DNA of 64,000 nucleotides from Streptomyces sp. NBC_00094 (GTDB taxonomy: Bacteria > Actinomycetota > Actinomycetes > Streptomycetales > Streptomycetaceae). The notes beneath the pieces were generated by a model. That model saw nothing but the letters and a program-made list of their open reading frames with translations. It searched no databases and was not told the DNA's origin. This document shows positions 37,438 to 49,956 of the stretch, one piece after another (position 1 is the stretch's first letter; each line of letters starts with the position of its first letter). Both the position numbers and the translations under genes were made by a program. The DNA is taken from the NCBI RefSeq assembly GCF_026343125.1, contig NZ_JAPEMB010000001.1, positions 1,178,001 to 1,242,000 of the forward strand, written 5' to 3'.

Positions 37438-38046
37438 TCAATCGGCCGCGGTATCCGCCTTCACGAGTCGACGGACCTGGACCACGTAGAGGATCCCTGC
37501 CCACCAATACAGAGTTGTACCCCATCCGGCGAAGGCCCACCCGAAAACTTCGGCGAGTGACGAAAGCCAGCCCGTTCCGTCACTGAGAAGCAGCAACGGG
37601 AACGCGTACATCAAGTTGAAGGTCGCAGCTTTCCCGAGGAAGTTCACCTGCGGCGGCGGGTAGCCGTGTCGGCGGAGGATTCCCACCATGACCAGCAGCA
37701 TGGCCTCGCGCGCCAGGAGGGCTGCGGTCAGCCACAACGGCAGGATCTCGCGCCAGGTGAGCCCCACGAGCGTGGACAGGATGTACAGCCGGTCCGCGGC
37801 GGGGTCAAGCAGCCGGCCGAGGTTGCTGATCTGGTTCCAGCGCCTGGCGAGCTTGCCGTCGAGATAGTCGCTGACACCGCTGAGCATCAGAACGAGCAGC
37901 GCCCACCCGTCACTGTTGGGGCCGCCGAACTCCGGACGGAGAATGAGCCACAGAAACAGCGGCACGCCGAGAAGACGCGCCATGCTGAGAATGTTGGGGA
38001 TGGTGAGGACCCGGTCGGTCTGAACGCGAGTCTCCTGGACCTCCAC
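37438..38046 (-). CDS. CDP-alcohol phosphatidyltransferase (PgsA-like)
   Basis: 202 aa from GTG 38046, chosen for AGGAGG nine bases upstream. It has the full CDP-alcohol phosphotransferase motif D-x2-D-G-x2-A-R-x8-G-x3-D-x3-D (DYLDGKLARR, then NLGRLLDPAADR). About five to six membrane segments. It transfers a phosphatidyl group from CDP-diacylglycerol to an alcohol such as glycerol-3-phosphate or inositol phosphate; the substrate is undetermined. The position matches mycobacterial Rv1822 (PgsA2). First gene of the minus-strand block, immediately downstream of the rRNA operon terminator. Confidence 0.92.
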   Translation of the reverse strand: MEVQETRVQTDRVLTIPNILSMARLLGVPLFLWLILRPEFGGPNSDGWALLVLMLSGVSDYLDGKLARRWNQISNLGRLLDPAADRLYILSTLVGLTWREILPLWLTAALLAREAMLLVMVGILRRHGYPPPQVNFLGKAATFNLMYAFPLLLLSDGTGWLSSLAEVFGWAFAGWGTTLYWWAGILYVVQVRRLVKADTAAD

Positions 38047-38153
38047 CCGGGGGCCTCCTGCTGCTGGGATGGTGCCGACGTTGCCCCCCGACCTTACCCT
38101 CAGCCACGACGCCCCAGCGCACAGGGTCCCGAGTCTCCCCGGAACGCAAAAAT

Positions 38154-38188
38154 GCCTCAACCCCCGGACAGAGTCCGGGGGTTGAGGC
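38154..38188 (-). terminator. Rho-independent terminator of the rRNA operon
   Basis: Perfect 16-base arms GCCTCAACCCCCGGAC and GTCCGGGGGTTGAGGC with a 3-base loop, followed on the minus strand by a T run (TTTTTG). It lies directly after the 5S gene. Confidence 0.95.
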
Positions 38189-38196
38189 TAAAAATT

Positions 38197-38315
38197 GTTC
38201 GGCGGCGTCCTACTCTCCCACAGGGTCCCCCCTGCAGTACCATCGGCGCTGAAAGGCTTAGCTTCCGGGTTCGGAATGTAACCGGGCGTTTCCCTAACGC
38301 TATGACCACCGAAAC
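38197..38315 (-). rRNA. rrf: 5S ribosomal RNA
   Basis: Minus-strand sequence from GTTTCGGTGGTCATAGCGTT to GGACGCCGCCGAAC, about 119 nt. Includes the conserved CCCGGTTACATTCCGAACCC and GAAGCTAAGC. Ends pair with each other (GTTTCGG/CCGAAC-like). Confidence 0.97.
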
Positions 38316-38398
38316 ACTATGAAGATATGAACCGCCGCACCACCCGAAAGGGGGGCGTGTTCGTTACTTCAGAACTAACACAGTGGACGCGAGCAACT

Positions 38399-41520
<3,122 letters not shown>

Positions 41521-41803
41521 CACAGATGCTCGCGTCCACTGTGTAGTTCTCAAACAACGACCAGCCACCCATCACCCTGCTCCATAAAGAAGCAAGTTCA
41601 CTGGGGCCGGCATCACGAAGGCAACGACCATACGGCCGCACCCTCAGATACCCAACAACGTGCCAAGCACAGCCGATTCATCGATCCCGTTTTCCACGCC
41701 GAAGCAGTACTCACGATCTCTCAGACAGCGACTGTGCCAACTAATCAACGTTCCACCCATGAGCTGACCGTGCAGAACGTTTGTCTGCAATCGGTACTGT
41801 GCT

Positions 41804-43333
<1,530 letters not shown>

Positions 43334-43599
43334 AATGTTTACCCGTAATCGGGTCGACACCACGAGAGCGGAACGATCGAGTCGGAATAAGACCGATCGT
43401 TCACAGCGTCCTCGCTGTGCGCCACCCGGCTAAGGGTGGACTTTTTCAAAGGAACCTCGACCATCCGAAGATGGACGGGGTATCAACTAATCTGGCGTTG
43501 ATTTTTGGCACGCTGTTGAGTTCTCAAGGAACGGACGCTTCCTTTGTACTCACCCTCTCGGGCTTTCCTCCGGGCTTCCCTTCGGTATTTCGTGTTTCC

Positions 43600-43629
43600 A
43601 GCTTAGCAGACTCGATTTCTCGTTTCCGC
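43600..43629 (-). promoter_or_regulatory. rRNA promoter (downstream)
   Basis: Minus-strand extended -10 TGCTAAGCT (hexamer TAAGCT at 43605-43600) with a degenerate GCGGAA about 18 bases upstream, resembling known Streptomyces rrn promoters. Confidence 0.6.
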
Positions 43630-43839
43630 CACCCGCTGGAGCGGGTTGCCGGTGGGGAATTCGCTTTCGCGTTTTCCGTTCCCGGCGGGGTCAAACATTA
43701 CCAGGCTTTCCCGGTCCCCCTGACCACTCCCCTAGCGAGCTGACGCACGCAGAGGTGTAGACCACTGGGGTTAGGATCTGGCTTGATAGGTGCTGCCGAC
43801 CCGCGACTCAAGGCCGCGTTGGGGTCAGGCAGGAGTACG

Positions 43840-43868
43840 ACAGTACATCCCACCGTCAGTAGAGGCAA
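43840..43868 (-). promoter_or_regulatory. rRNA promoter (upstream)
   Basis: Minus-strand TTGCCT (43868-43863), spacer 17, TACTGT (43845-43840), a good sigma-HrdB-type promoter about 505 bases upstream of the 16S start. Confidence 0.65.
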
Positions 43869-44011
43869 ATCGTTTCGGGGTAGCCCTAGGTCCGCCAAGT
43901 GGTACGTCTCGTGCGGAACTGGGACTTCCTATGACATACGCTTCTGAACAGTACGCCGTCCAGGACAGGTAGTGACGGCGCCACACAATCTCCGCCCCTG
44001 GGAGGCTTCCC

Positions 44012-44461
44012 ATGACAACCGTGACGTCGCCGCTTGTTGGACGCGCCATCGGTCTCGCCGCAGTTCCCGACCCGGTCTTCTCCGGTGCGATGGTCGGTCC
44101 CGGTACCGCCATCGATCCCGTACGTGAGCCCTCGGAGGCCGTCTCCCCCATTGACGGGGTCATCGTCTCCATGCACCCGCACGCCTTCGTCGTCGTCGAC
44201 GCCGAGGGGCACGGGGTGCTCACGCACCTGGGTATCGACACCGTTCAGCTCAACGGGGAGGGCTTCGAGCTCCTCGTCAACAAGGGTGACACCGTGACGC
44301 GCGGACAGGCCGTCGTGCGCTGGAACCCTGCCGCGGTCGAGGCCGCCGGCAAGTCCGCCATCTGTCCCATCGTGGCCCTGGAGGCCACTGCGGACTCGCT
44401 CTCCGACGTCGTCGAGGACGGCGACGTGAAGGCCGGCGACCAGCTCTTCAACTGGAGCTGA
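44012..44461 (+). CDS. crr: PTS glucose-type EIIA component
   Basis: 149 aa, ATG 44012 with GGGAGG upstream. Cytoplasmic PTS protein that receives phosphate from HPr and passes it to sugar EIIB domains. Both active-site His are visible: HPHAFVVVD (about His57) and GHGVLTHLGIDT (His72, the phosphorylated one), with GFELLVNKGDTVTRGQ and CPIVALE motifs. It is followed 81 bases later by ptsI, the normal Streptomyces order. In S. coelicolor Crr also takes part in carbon control. Divergent from the rRNA operon. Confidence 0.96.
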   Translation: MTTVTSPLVGRAIGLAAVPDPVFSGAMVGPGTAIDPVREPSEAVSPIDGVIVSMHPHAFVVVDAEGHGVLTHLGIDTVQLNGEGFELLVNKGDTVTRGQAVVRWNPAAVEAAGKSAICPIVALEATADSLSDVVEDGDVKAGDQLFNWS

Positions 44462-44542
44462 GCCCGGTTCGTCGTCGTGACGACCGCGAGTTCGACATTC
44501 AACGCGGCGGCCCGGGCCGTCGCTCAATCGGAGACGGGTGAG

Positions 44543-46213
44543 ATGGAGACAACGCTGCGAGGCGTCGGCGTCAGCCACGGTGTGGCGATCGGCGAGGTCC
44601 GGCACATGGGCACGGCGGTTCTCGAACCGCCGGCCAAGCAGATTCCGGCCGATGAGGCGGAGCGCGAACAGGGGCGCGCCCGTCAGGCCGTGGAAGCTGT
44701 GGCCGCGGACCTGATCGCGCGGGGCAATCTGGCCGGCGGTGAGGCCCAGGCGGTGCTCGAGGCCCAGGCGATGATCGCCCAGGACCCGGAGCTCATCGCC
44801 GACGTCGACCGCCGGATCGTGGTCGGCAGCACGGCGGAGCGCGGTATCTACGACGCGTTCTCGCACTACCGGGAGCTGCTCGCGGGTGCCGGTGAGTACA
44901 TGGCCGGGCGGGTCGCCGACCTGGACGACGTGCGGAACCGGATCGTCGCCCGGCTGCTCGGTGTCCCGATGCCGGGTGTGCCGGACAGTGACGAGCCCTA
45001 CGTGCTGATCGCGCGGGACCTTGCTCCCGCGGACACGGCGCTGCTCGACCCGGCGCTCGTGCTCGGCTTCGTGACCGAGGAGGGCGGGCCGACCAGCCAC
45101 AGCGCGATCCTCGCGCGGGCGCTGGGTGTGCCGGCCATCGTGGCGATGCCGGGCGCGGGTGAGCTGGCCGAGGGCACGCTCATCGCGGTCGACGGATCCA
45201 CCGGTGAGCTCTTCGTGGACCCGAGCGAGGAGAAGAAGGCCGAGCTGACGGCGGCTGCCGCCGCGCGGAAGGCCGCGCTGTCCTCGTCCAGTGGTCCGGG
45301 TGCGACCTCGGACGGGCACAAGGTGCCGCTGCTCGCCAACGTCGGTGGTCCGGCGGACGTGCCGGCGGCGGTGGAGGCCGGTGCCGAGGGTGTCGGGCTG
45401 TTCCGTACGGAGTTCCTCTTCCTGGACGACAGCAAGCACGCTCCGTCCGAGGAGAAGCAGATCGAGGCCTACCGCAAGGTGCTCGAGGCGTTCCCCGAGG
45501 GCCGTGTGGTCGTGCGGGTGCTCGACGCGGGTGCGGACAAGCCGCTGGACTTCCTGACTCCGGTCGACGAGCCGAACCCCGCGCTCGGTGTGCGGGGGCT
45601 GCGGTCGCTGCTCGACCACCCGGAGGTGCTGCGGACGCAGCTCACCGCGCTGGCGAAGGCGGCCGAGGGGCTGCCGGTGTACCTCGAGGTCATGGCGCCG
45701 ATGGTGGCCGACCGTACGGACGCGAAGGCTTTCGCCGACGCGTGCCGTGAGGCGGGGCTGCGGGCGAAGTTCGGTGCGATGGTCGAGATTCCCTCGGCCG
45801 CGCTGCGGGCGCGCTCGATCCTCCAGGAGGTCGAGTTCCTGTCGCTGGGCACCAACGACCTGGCCCAGTACACCTTCGCCGCCGACCGTCAGGTCGGTGC
45901 GGTGTCGCGGCTCCAGGACCCGTGGCAGCCGGCGCTGCTCGACCTGGTGGCGCTGTCCGCCGACGCGGCCAAGGCCGAGGGCAAGAGCTGTGGTGTCTGT
46001 GGCGAGGCCGCTTCGGACCCGCTGCTGGCCTGTGTCCTGACGGGTCTGGGGGTCACCTCCCTGTCCATGGGCGCGGCGTCGATTCCGTACGTGCGGGCAA
46101 CGCTGGCCAAGTACACGCTGGCGCAGTGCGAGCGGGCCGCGGCCGCGGCGCGTGCGGCGGACACGGCGCACGAGGCGCGCCTGGCCGCTCAGGCGGTGCT
46201 GTCCGGGGAGTGA
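44543..46213 (+). CDS. ptsI: PTS enzyme I (phosphoenolpyruvate-protein phosphotransferase)
   Basis: 556 aa from ATG 44543 (METTLRGVGVSHGVAIG), the length of the S. coelicolor protein; the frame is open to 44477. It transfers phosphate from PEP to HPr. The phosphorylated His is in GGPTSHSAIL (His186), the PEP-binding region has GVGLFRTEFLF and the catalytic Cys region CGVCGEAASDPLL. Pfam order: N-terminal HPr-binding, phosphohistidine swivel, TIM barrel. HPr (ptsH) is not nearby. A terminator follows. Confidence 0.97.
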   Translation: METTLRGVGVSHGVAIGEVRHMGTAVLEPPAKQIPADEAEREQGRARQAVEAVAADLIARGNLAGGEAQAVLEAQAMIAQDPELIADVDRRIVVGSTAERGIYDAFSHYRELLAGAGEYMAGRVADLDDVRNRIVARLLGVPMPGVPDSDEPYVLIARDLAPADTALLDPALVLGFVTEEGGPTSHSAILARALGVPAIVAMPGAGELAEGTLIAVDGSTGELFVDPSEEKKAELTAAAAARKAALSSSSGPGATSDGHKVPLLANVGGPADVPAAVEAGAEGVGLFRTEFLFLDDSKHAPSEEKQIEAYRKVLEAFPEGRVVVRVLDAGADKPLDFLTPVDEPNPALGVRGLRSLLDHPEVLRTQLTALAKAAEGLPVYLEVMAPMVADRTDAKAFADACREAGLRAKFGAMVEIPSAALRARSILQEVEFLSLGTNDLAQYTFAADRQVGAVSRLQDPWQPALLDLVALSADAAKAEGKSCGVCGEAASDPLLACVLTGLGVTSLSMGAASIPYVRATLAKYTLAQCERAAAAARAADTAHEARLAAQAVLSGE

Positions 46214-46244
46214 TCCCGGGCGGTTCTGGACGTAGGGAATCGGA

Positions 46245-46278
46245 GGGGCTTCCCGTCACCTTGGTGGCGGGGAGCCCC
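46245..46278 (+). terminator. Terminator after ptsI
   Basis: Hairpin GGGGCTTCCCGTCACC-TT-GGTGGCGGGGAGCCCC (arms pair with two G-U positions), 31 bases after the ptsI stop and before the convergent hypothetical gene. Confidence 0.8.
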
Positions 46279-46292
46279 TTCGGCGTTGGTGC

Positions 46293-47183
46293 TCAGTGGT
46301 GGGCGGTCCAGTCGTCGTCGGGGTCGGGGGCGAGGGGGAAGCCGGCGCGGTAGTCGACGCCGGGTTCCGGGGAGAGGGGCTCTCCGGTGCGGGCGTCGGT
46401 GCAGTAGGCGGCGAAGACCTCGGCCTCGGTGAGGGGGGTCAGTGTGCCTTCGGTGAGTCGCCAGCCGTGGAGGTGGTCGCGGGTGGCGGGGGCGGTGGTG
46501 CGCAGGACGAGTCCGCCGGGGGCGGCGAGGGCGATGCCCGCGGCGAGGACGGCGGTGAACTCGGCGGCCGCCGCGTCTTCGGGGGGCGTGGTGCCGTGGG
46601 CGTGGAGGACGGCGAGGAGTTGGTCGTCGGCGGCGGGGACGCTGCAGACGAGGTGGTGGTTACCGGGACCGGCGGCTTCCAGGAGGCGTACGAGCAGGCG
46701 GGAGGCCTGGGCGAAGGCGGCCTTGCCGATGTCCTTGCCGCAGGTGGCGCAGTCGCCCGCGGTGGCGAGGACCGTGGTCGCGTACTCCCAGGTGGCATGG
46801 CGGACGGCGGTGTCGACGAGCTCGGGCAGGAGGGTGCTGAGAGGTTGCCCGGTGTAGGTGACGCGGGCTCCGGTGGTGGCGAGGTGGTCGGTGAAGCGGC
46901 TGCGGCTCGTGGGGTGGTCGGGGTCGATGGCGTTCTCGGCGCAGTAGGTCGCGTATTCCTCGGGGTCGAAGAGGGTGACGGTGGTGTGTCCGCCTTGGGT
47001 GGCGAGGGTCTTGAGGAGGGCTTCGACCTGCTGGAGGTAGGTGGTGTGGTCGTCGAAGGCGAAGGTGCGGTAGCGGCGCATGGCCGCGAAGTCCCGCGCG
47101 TCGGCGAGGAGGCCGACGGTGCTGGGGATCTCGCGGCGCAGGGCGCGGCGGAGGTGGGTCGTGGTGGTGCCGGTCCGGGTCAT
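46293..47183 (-). CDS. Hypothetical protein, partner of MFS exporter
   Basis: 296 aa, ATG 47183. Not recognised. The N-terminal half (REIPSTVGLLADARDFAAMRRYRTFAFDDHTTYLQQVEALLKTLATQGGHTTVTLFDPEEYA) suggests a globular alpha/beta protein. A CATCGKDIGKAAFAQAS element (about residues 146-162) could be a redox or metal site. The C-terminus is acidic (DYRAGFPLAPDPDDDW). There is no signal peptide. It is 23 bases downstream of the MFS gene and so almost certainly co-transcribed with it under the divergent MocR regulator. Confidence 0.75.
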   Translation of the reverse strand: MTRTGTTTTHLRRALRREIPSTVGLLADARDFAAMRRYRTFAFDDHTTYLQQVEALLKTLATQGGHTTVTLFDPEEYATYCAENAIDPDHPTSRSRFTDHLATTGARVTYTGQPLSTLLPELVDTAVRHATWEYATTVLATAGDCATCGKDIGKAAFAQASRLLVRLLEAAGPGNHHLVCSVPAADDQLLAVLHAHGTTPPEDAAAAEFTAVLAAGIALAAPGGLVLRTTAPATRDHLHGWRLTEGTLTPLTEAEVFAAYCTDARTGEPLSPEPGVDYRAGFPLAPDPDDDWTAHH

Positions 47184-47206
47184 GTCTCCCCCTGGTGACT
47201 GTCCGA

Positions 47207-48490
47207 TCAGTGCTCACTCACCGTAACCTTCAGCACTGACAGTGACGGTTCGGGGAGGCGTCGGCGGACCAGGCGGTTCTGTGCGGCGCAGGTGGCGACG
47301 AGGGCGGCGCCGAGGAAGGGCCAGGCGAGCGGGCCGGCGGAGACGAGGCCGGTCATGAGGAGGGGGCCCGCGAAGCGCTGGGTGGACTGGGCGAGGCCGT
47401 GGACGCCGAGGTAGGCGCCCTGGGCGTCGTCGGCGGCGAGGGCGACCGAGAGCTCCCAGGAGGCGATGGTGTGGATCATCTCGGCGAAGGTGAGGGCGAC
47501 GGCCGCGGTGATCAGGGCCGTGATGGAGAGGGCGCGGCCGCCGAGGGCGGACGCGGCGACGGAGAGGGTGCCGACCGCGAAGAGGGCGGCGAGCGGGGTG
47601 TAGAGGCGGCGCGCGGCTTCGGTGGTGGCGCCGAAGCGGGCGAGCGGGACCTGGAAGGCGACGACGAGGGCGCTGTTCAGGACCATCAGGAGCGGTGCGA
47701 GGCCGACGGGGGCGTCGGTGGCGTGGACGATCCAGAGGGGCAGGGCGACCTGGAGGATCGAGTCGTGGAGGAAGAACACGGCGTCGCCGGCGGTGAAGGT
47801 GAGGAAGCCGCGGTCGCGCCAGGGGGTGGAGGGCTTCGGGGCGGTCGCGTCGGTGGAGGCGGCGACCACGCGGGAGGCCGCGGGGGCGGGGGGCTCGGCG
47901 CAGCGGAGGGTGAGCGCGGCCATGACCAGGTAGGAGAGGGCGTCGCCGACCAGGAGGAGCTGGAAGGCGGTGGTGGAGCCGAGGGCGAGCGCGGCGGCGG
48001 CGCCGAGGCCGCCGAGGGTCCAGCCGAGGTTGGAGGTGGTGCGGTTGATGGCCTGGTAGCGGACGCGGTCGGGGCCGGCGACGCGGGCGGCGTACAGCTT
48101 GGTGAGGACGTTGGTGGCCCGGTCGGGGAGGGCGCCGGCGGCGGAGAAGAGGACGAGGAGCAGGTAGTCGTCGGTGGTGAGGAGCGCGAGGAGGGCCGCG
48201 GCGCGCAGGAGCTGGGTGCAGATGATGACGCGGACGAGGGGGAAACGGTCGGCGAGGCGGCCGCCGAGGGGGGCGCCCGCGATGCCGGCGGCGCCGGATA
48301 CGGCGATGAGGAGGCCGACCTGGCCGAGGCCGAGCCCCGTGACGTAGGTGAAGTAGAGGGCCATGGCGGTGGACCAGAGGCCGGTGCCGCACTTGTCGAT
48401 GAAGCCGATGACGAGCATGCGGCGCCCGTCGGGGCCGCCGGGGATGCGTTCCTTGAAGGGTGGGCGGGTCGGGTGGGTGGAGCGGCTCAT
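47207..48490 (-). CDS. Major facilitator superfamily exporter
   Basis: 427 aa from ATG 48490 (AGGGGGA upstream); the longer open frame beyond has no family sequence. About 12 membrane segments. The MFS loop motif after the second helix is GAPLGGRLADRFPLVRV, and the N-terminus is DGRRMLVIGFIDKCGTGLWSTAMALYFTYVTGLG. It resembles multidrug or metabolite efflux proteins of the SetA/drug:H+ type. It is divergent from a MocR gene, with 45 bases between the starts, implying control by that regulator. Confidence 0.9.
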   Translation of the reverse strand: MSRSTHPTRPPFKERIPGGPDGRRMLVIGFIDKCGTGLWSTAMALYFTYVTGLGLGQVGLLIAVSGAAGIAGAPLGGRLADRFPLVRVIICTQLLRAAALLALLTTDDYLLLVLFSAAGALPDRATNVLTKLYAARVAGPDRVRYQAINRTTSNLGWTLGGLGAAAALALGSTTAFQLLLVGDALSYLVMAALTLRCAEPPAPAASRVVAASTDATAPKPSTPWRDRGFLTFTAGDAVFFLHDSILQVALPLWIVHATDAPVGLAPLLMVLNSALVVAFQVPLARFGATTEAARRLYTPLAALFAVGTLSVAASALGGRALSITALITAAVALTFAEMIHTIASWELSVALAADDAQGAYLGVHGLAQSTQRFAGPLLMTGLVSAGPLAWPFLGAALVATCAAQNRLVRRRLPEPSLSVLKVTVSEH

Positions 48491-48499
48491 GGGTCCCCC

Positions 48500-48535
48500 T
48501 TGCGCTCTGCTTTGTATTGATACATACTTGTTTAC
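48500..48535 (+). promoter_or_regulatory. Leaderless MocR promoter with TGTAT/ATACA inverted repeat
   Basis: TTGCGC (48500-48505), spacer 17, CATACT (48523-48528), then 7 bases to the GTG at 48536, so the transcript probably begins on the start codon. TGTAT-TG-ATACA (48513-48524) lies in the spacer and on the -10 edge, a likely autoregulatory operator also close to the divergent MFS start. Confidence 0.6.
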
Positions 48536-49855
48536 GTGGCAGCACAATATGCGATCGAGGGGACGACGGCCAAGGGGATTGCCGCGTCCGTGGAGCGGGG
48601 CGTCGCCGAGGGCGGGCTCTCGCCGGGCCACGCCCTGCCGCCGGTGCGGCGGCTCGCCGACGACCTGGGGGTGAGTCCGGGGACGGTGGCGACGGCCTAC
48701 AAGGAGTTGCGGCAGCGGGGCCTGATCGTCACGCGGGGCCGGGGCGGGACGGTGGTGGCGGAGGTACCGTCGGTGGCCTCGCGACGGCCCCCGCGCGTGC
48801 CGGACGGGCTCGTGGATCTGGCGGGCGGCCATCCGGACCCGGCCTTCCTGCCCGTACTGCGGCCGCCGTCGGCCGTCGCCCCGGTGTACGGATCCCATCG
48901 CGCGGCCCCGCGCCTCCCGGCGCTCGAAGCGCTGACCAGGGCCTGGTTCGAACGGGACGGGGTGCCTTCGGAGCACGTGACGTTCGCGCACGGCGCGCTG
49001 GACTGCATCGCGCGGCTGCTGTCGACGGAGCTGCGTCCCGGCGACGCGGTGGCTGTCGAGGATCCCGGTTTCCATCACCTGCTCGACCTCGTACCCGCGT
49101 TGGGCCTGCGGACGGTCCCGGTGGCGGTGGACGGCGAGGGGCTCGTACCGGAGGCGCTGCGGGCGGCGCTGCGGGGTGGGGTGCGCGCGGTGGTGTGCAG
49201 TCCGCGCGGGCAGTGTCCGACCGGGGCCTTCTTCACCCGTTCACGGCGGGACGAACTGGTCGCGGTGCTGCGGGAGTTCCCGGAGGTGCTCGTCGTCGAG
49301 GACGATCACAACGCGGAGGTGGGCGGGGTCGCGGCGTACACGCTCGCGGCGGCGGGGCTCGACCGGTGGGCGCAGGTGCGGACCGTGTCCAAGCATCTCG
49401 GGATCGACCTGCGGTGGGCCGGGGTCGCGTGCGACGCCGTGACGTCGGCGCGGCACGACGGGCGGATGCTCATGACCTCGGGCTGGGTCAGCCACGTGCT
49501 CCAGGAGACGGTGGCTGGTCTGTTCACCGACGCGGCGGCGCGAAAGCTGGTGGCGGCGGGCGAGGCGGCGTATGCCGAGCGGCGCGCGGCGTTGATCGGC
49601 GCGCTCGGCGCGTACGGGATCCGCGCGGTCGGGGCGAGCGGGCTGAACGTGTGGGTGCCGGTGCGGGACGAGTCCGCCGTGGTGAACGGGCTGCGGACGC
49701 AGGGCTGGTGGGTCGCGGCGGGTGCGCGGTTCCGGATCGCGGCGCCGCCGGCCGTACGGATCACGACGGCGACGCTGGCGCCGGCGGACGCGGTGCGGCT
49801 GGCGGCGGACTTCGCCGGGGTACTCGGGGACGCGCAGGCGACGTACGGGGGGTGA
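48536..49855 (+). CDS. MocR-type regulator (GntR helix-turn-helix plus aminotransferase fold)
   Basis: 439 aa, GTG start at 48536 (VAAQYAIEGTTAKGIAASVERGV). GntR domain: GGLSPGHALPPVRRLADDLG, SPGTVATAYKELRQRGLIV. Aminotransferase domain: AVAVEDPGFHHLLDLVPALG, SPRGQCPTGAFF, VLVVEDDHNAEVGG and TVSKHLGIDLRWAG holding the PLP Lys. It is the same size and plan as the 11178-12512 protein, so they are paralogues of different specificity. It probably controls the divergent MFS/hypothetical operon in response to PLP or an amine. Confidence 0.9.
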   Translation: MAAQYAIEGTTAKGIAASVERGVAEGGLSPGHALPPVRRLADDLGVSPGTVATAYKELRQRGLIVTRGRGGTVVAEVPSVASRRPPRVPDGLVDLAGGHPDPAFLPVLRPPSAVAPVYGSHRAAPRLPALEALTRAWFERDGVPSEHVTFAHGALDCIARLLSTELRPGDAVAVEDPGFHHLLDLVPALGLRTVPVAVDGEGLVPEALRAALRGGVRAVVCSPRGQCPTGAFFTRSRRDELVAVLREFPEVLVVEDDHNAEVGGVAAYTLAAAGLDRWAQVRTVSKHLGIDLRWAGVACDAVTSARHDGRMLMTSGWVSHVLQETVAGLFTDAAARKLVAAGEAAYAERRAALIGALGAYGIRAVGASGLNVWVPVRDESAVVNGLRTQGWWVAAGARFRIAAPPAVRITTATLAPADAVRLAADFAGVLGDAQATYGG

Positions 49856-49868
49856 GGGGGTGATCTGC

Positions 49869-49909
49869 GGGAGCTCCGGAGGAGGGCTGGGGCCTCCCCC
49901 GGAGCTCCC
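49869..49909. terminator. Bidirectional terminator hairpin
   Basis: Outer arms GGGAGCTCCGG and CCGGAGCTCCC enclosing an inner GGAGG/CCTCC stem, between the convergent MocR gene and the exported-protein gene. Confidence 0.8.
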
Positions 49910-49956
49910 GGCCGTGCCGCGCCCGCGCCCGTGTCAGGGCACGGGCCGGTGGCGGT

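Larger units (their letters stand above)
43334..44011. promoter_or_regulatory. rRNA leader and divergent promoter region of rrn and crr
   Basis: 678 bases without a gene. On the minus strand it holds the rRNA leader with the conserved TTGAGAACTCAACAGCGTGCC processing/antitermination-like segment (around 43500-43535) and at least two promoters listed separately. The plus-strand end carries the crr upstream region with GGGAGG before its ATG; no crr promoter is confident. Confidence 0.7.

Noticed and set aside
43886..46171. A 761-codon minus-strand frame opposite crr and ptsI
   Set aside because: Arg/His-rich composition and perfect antisense position to two clear PTS genes.
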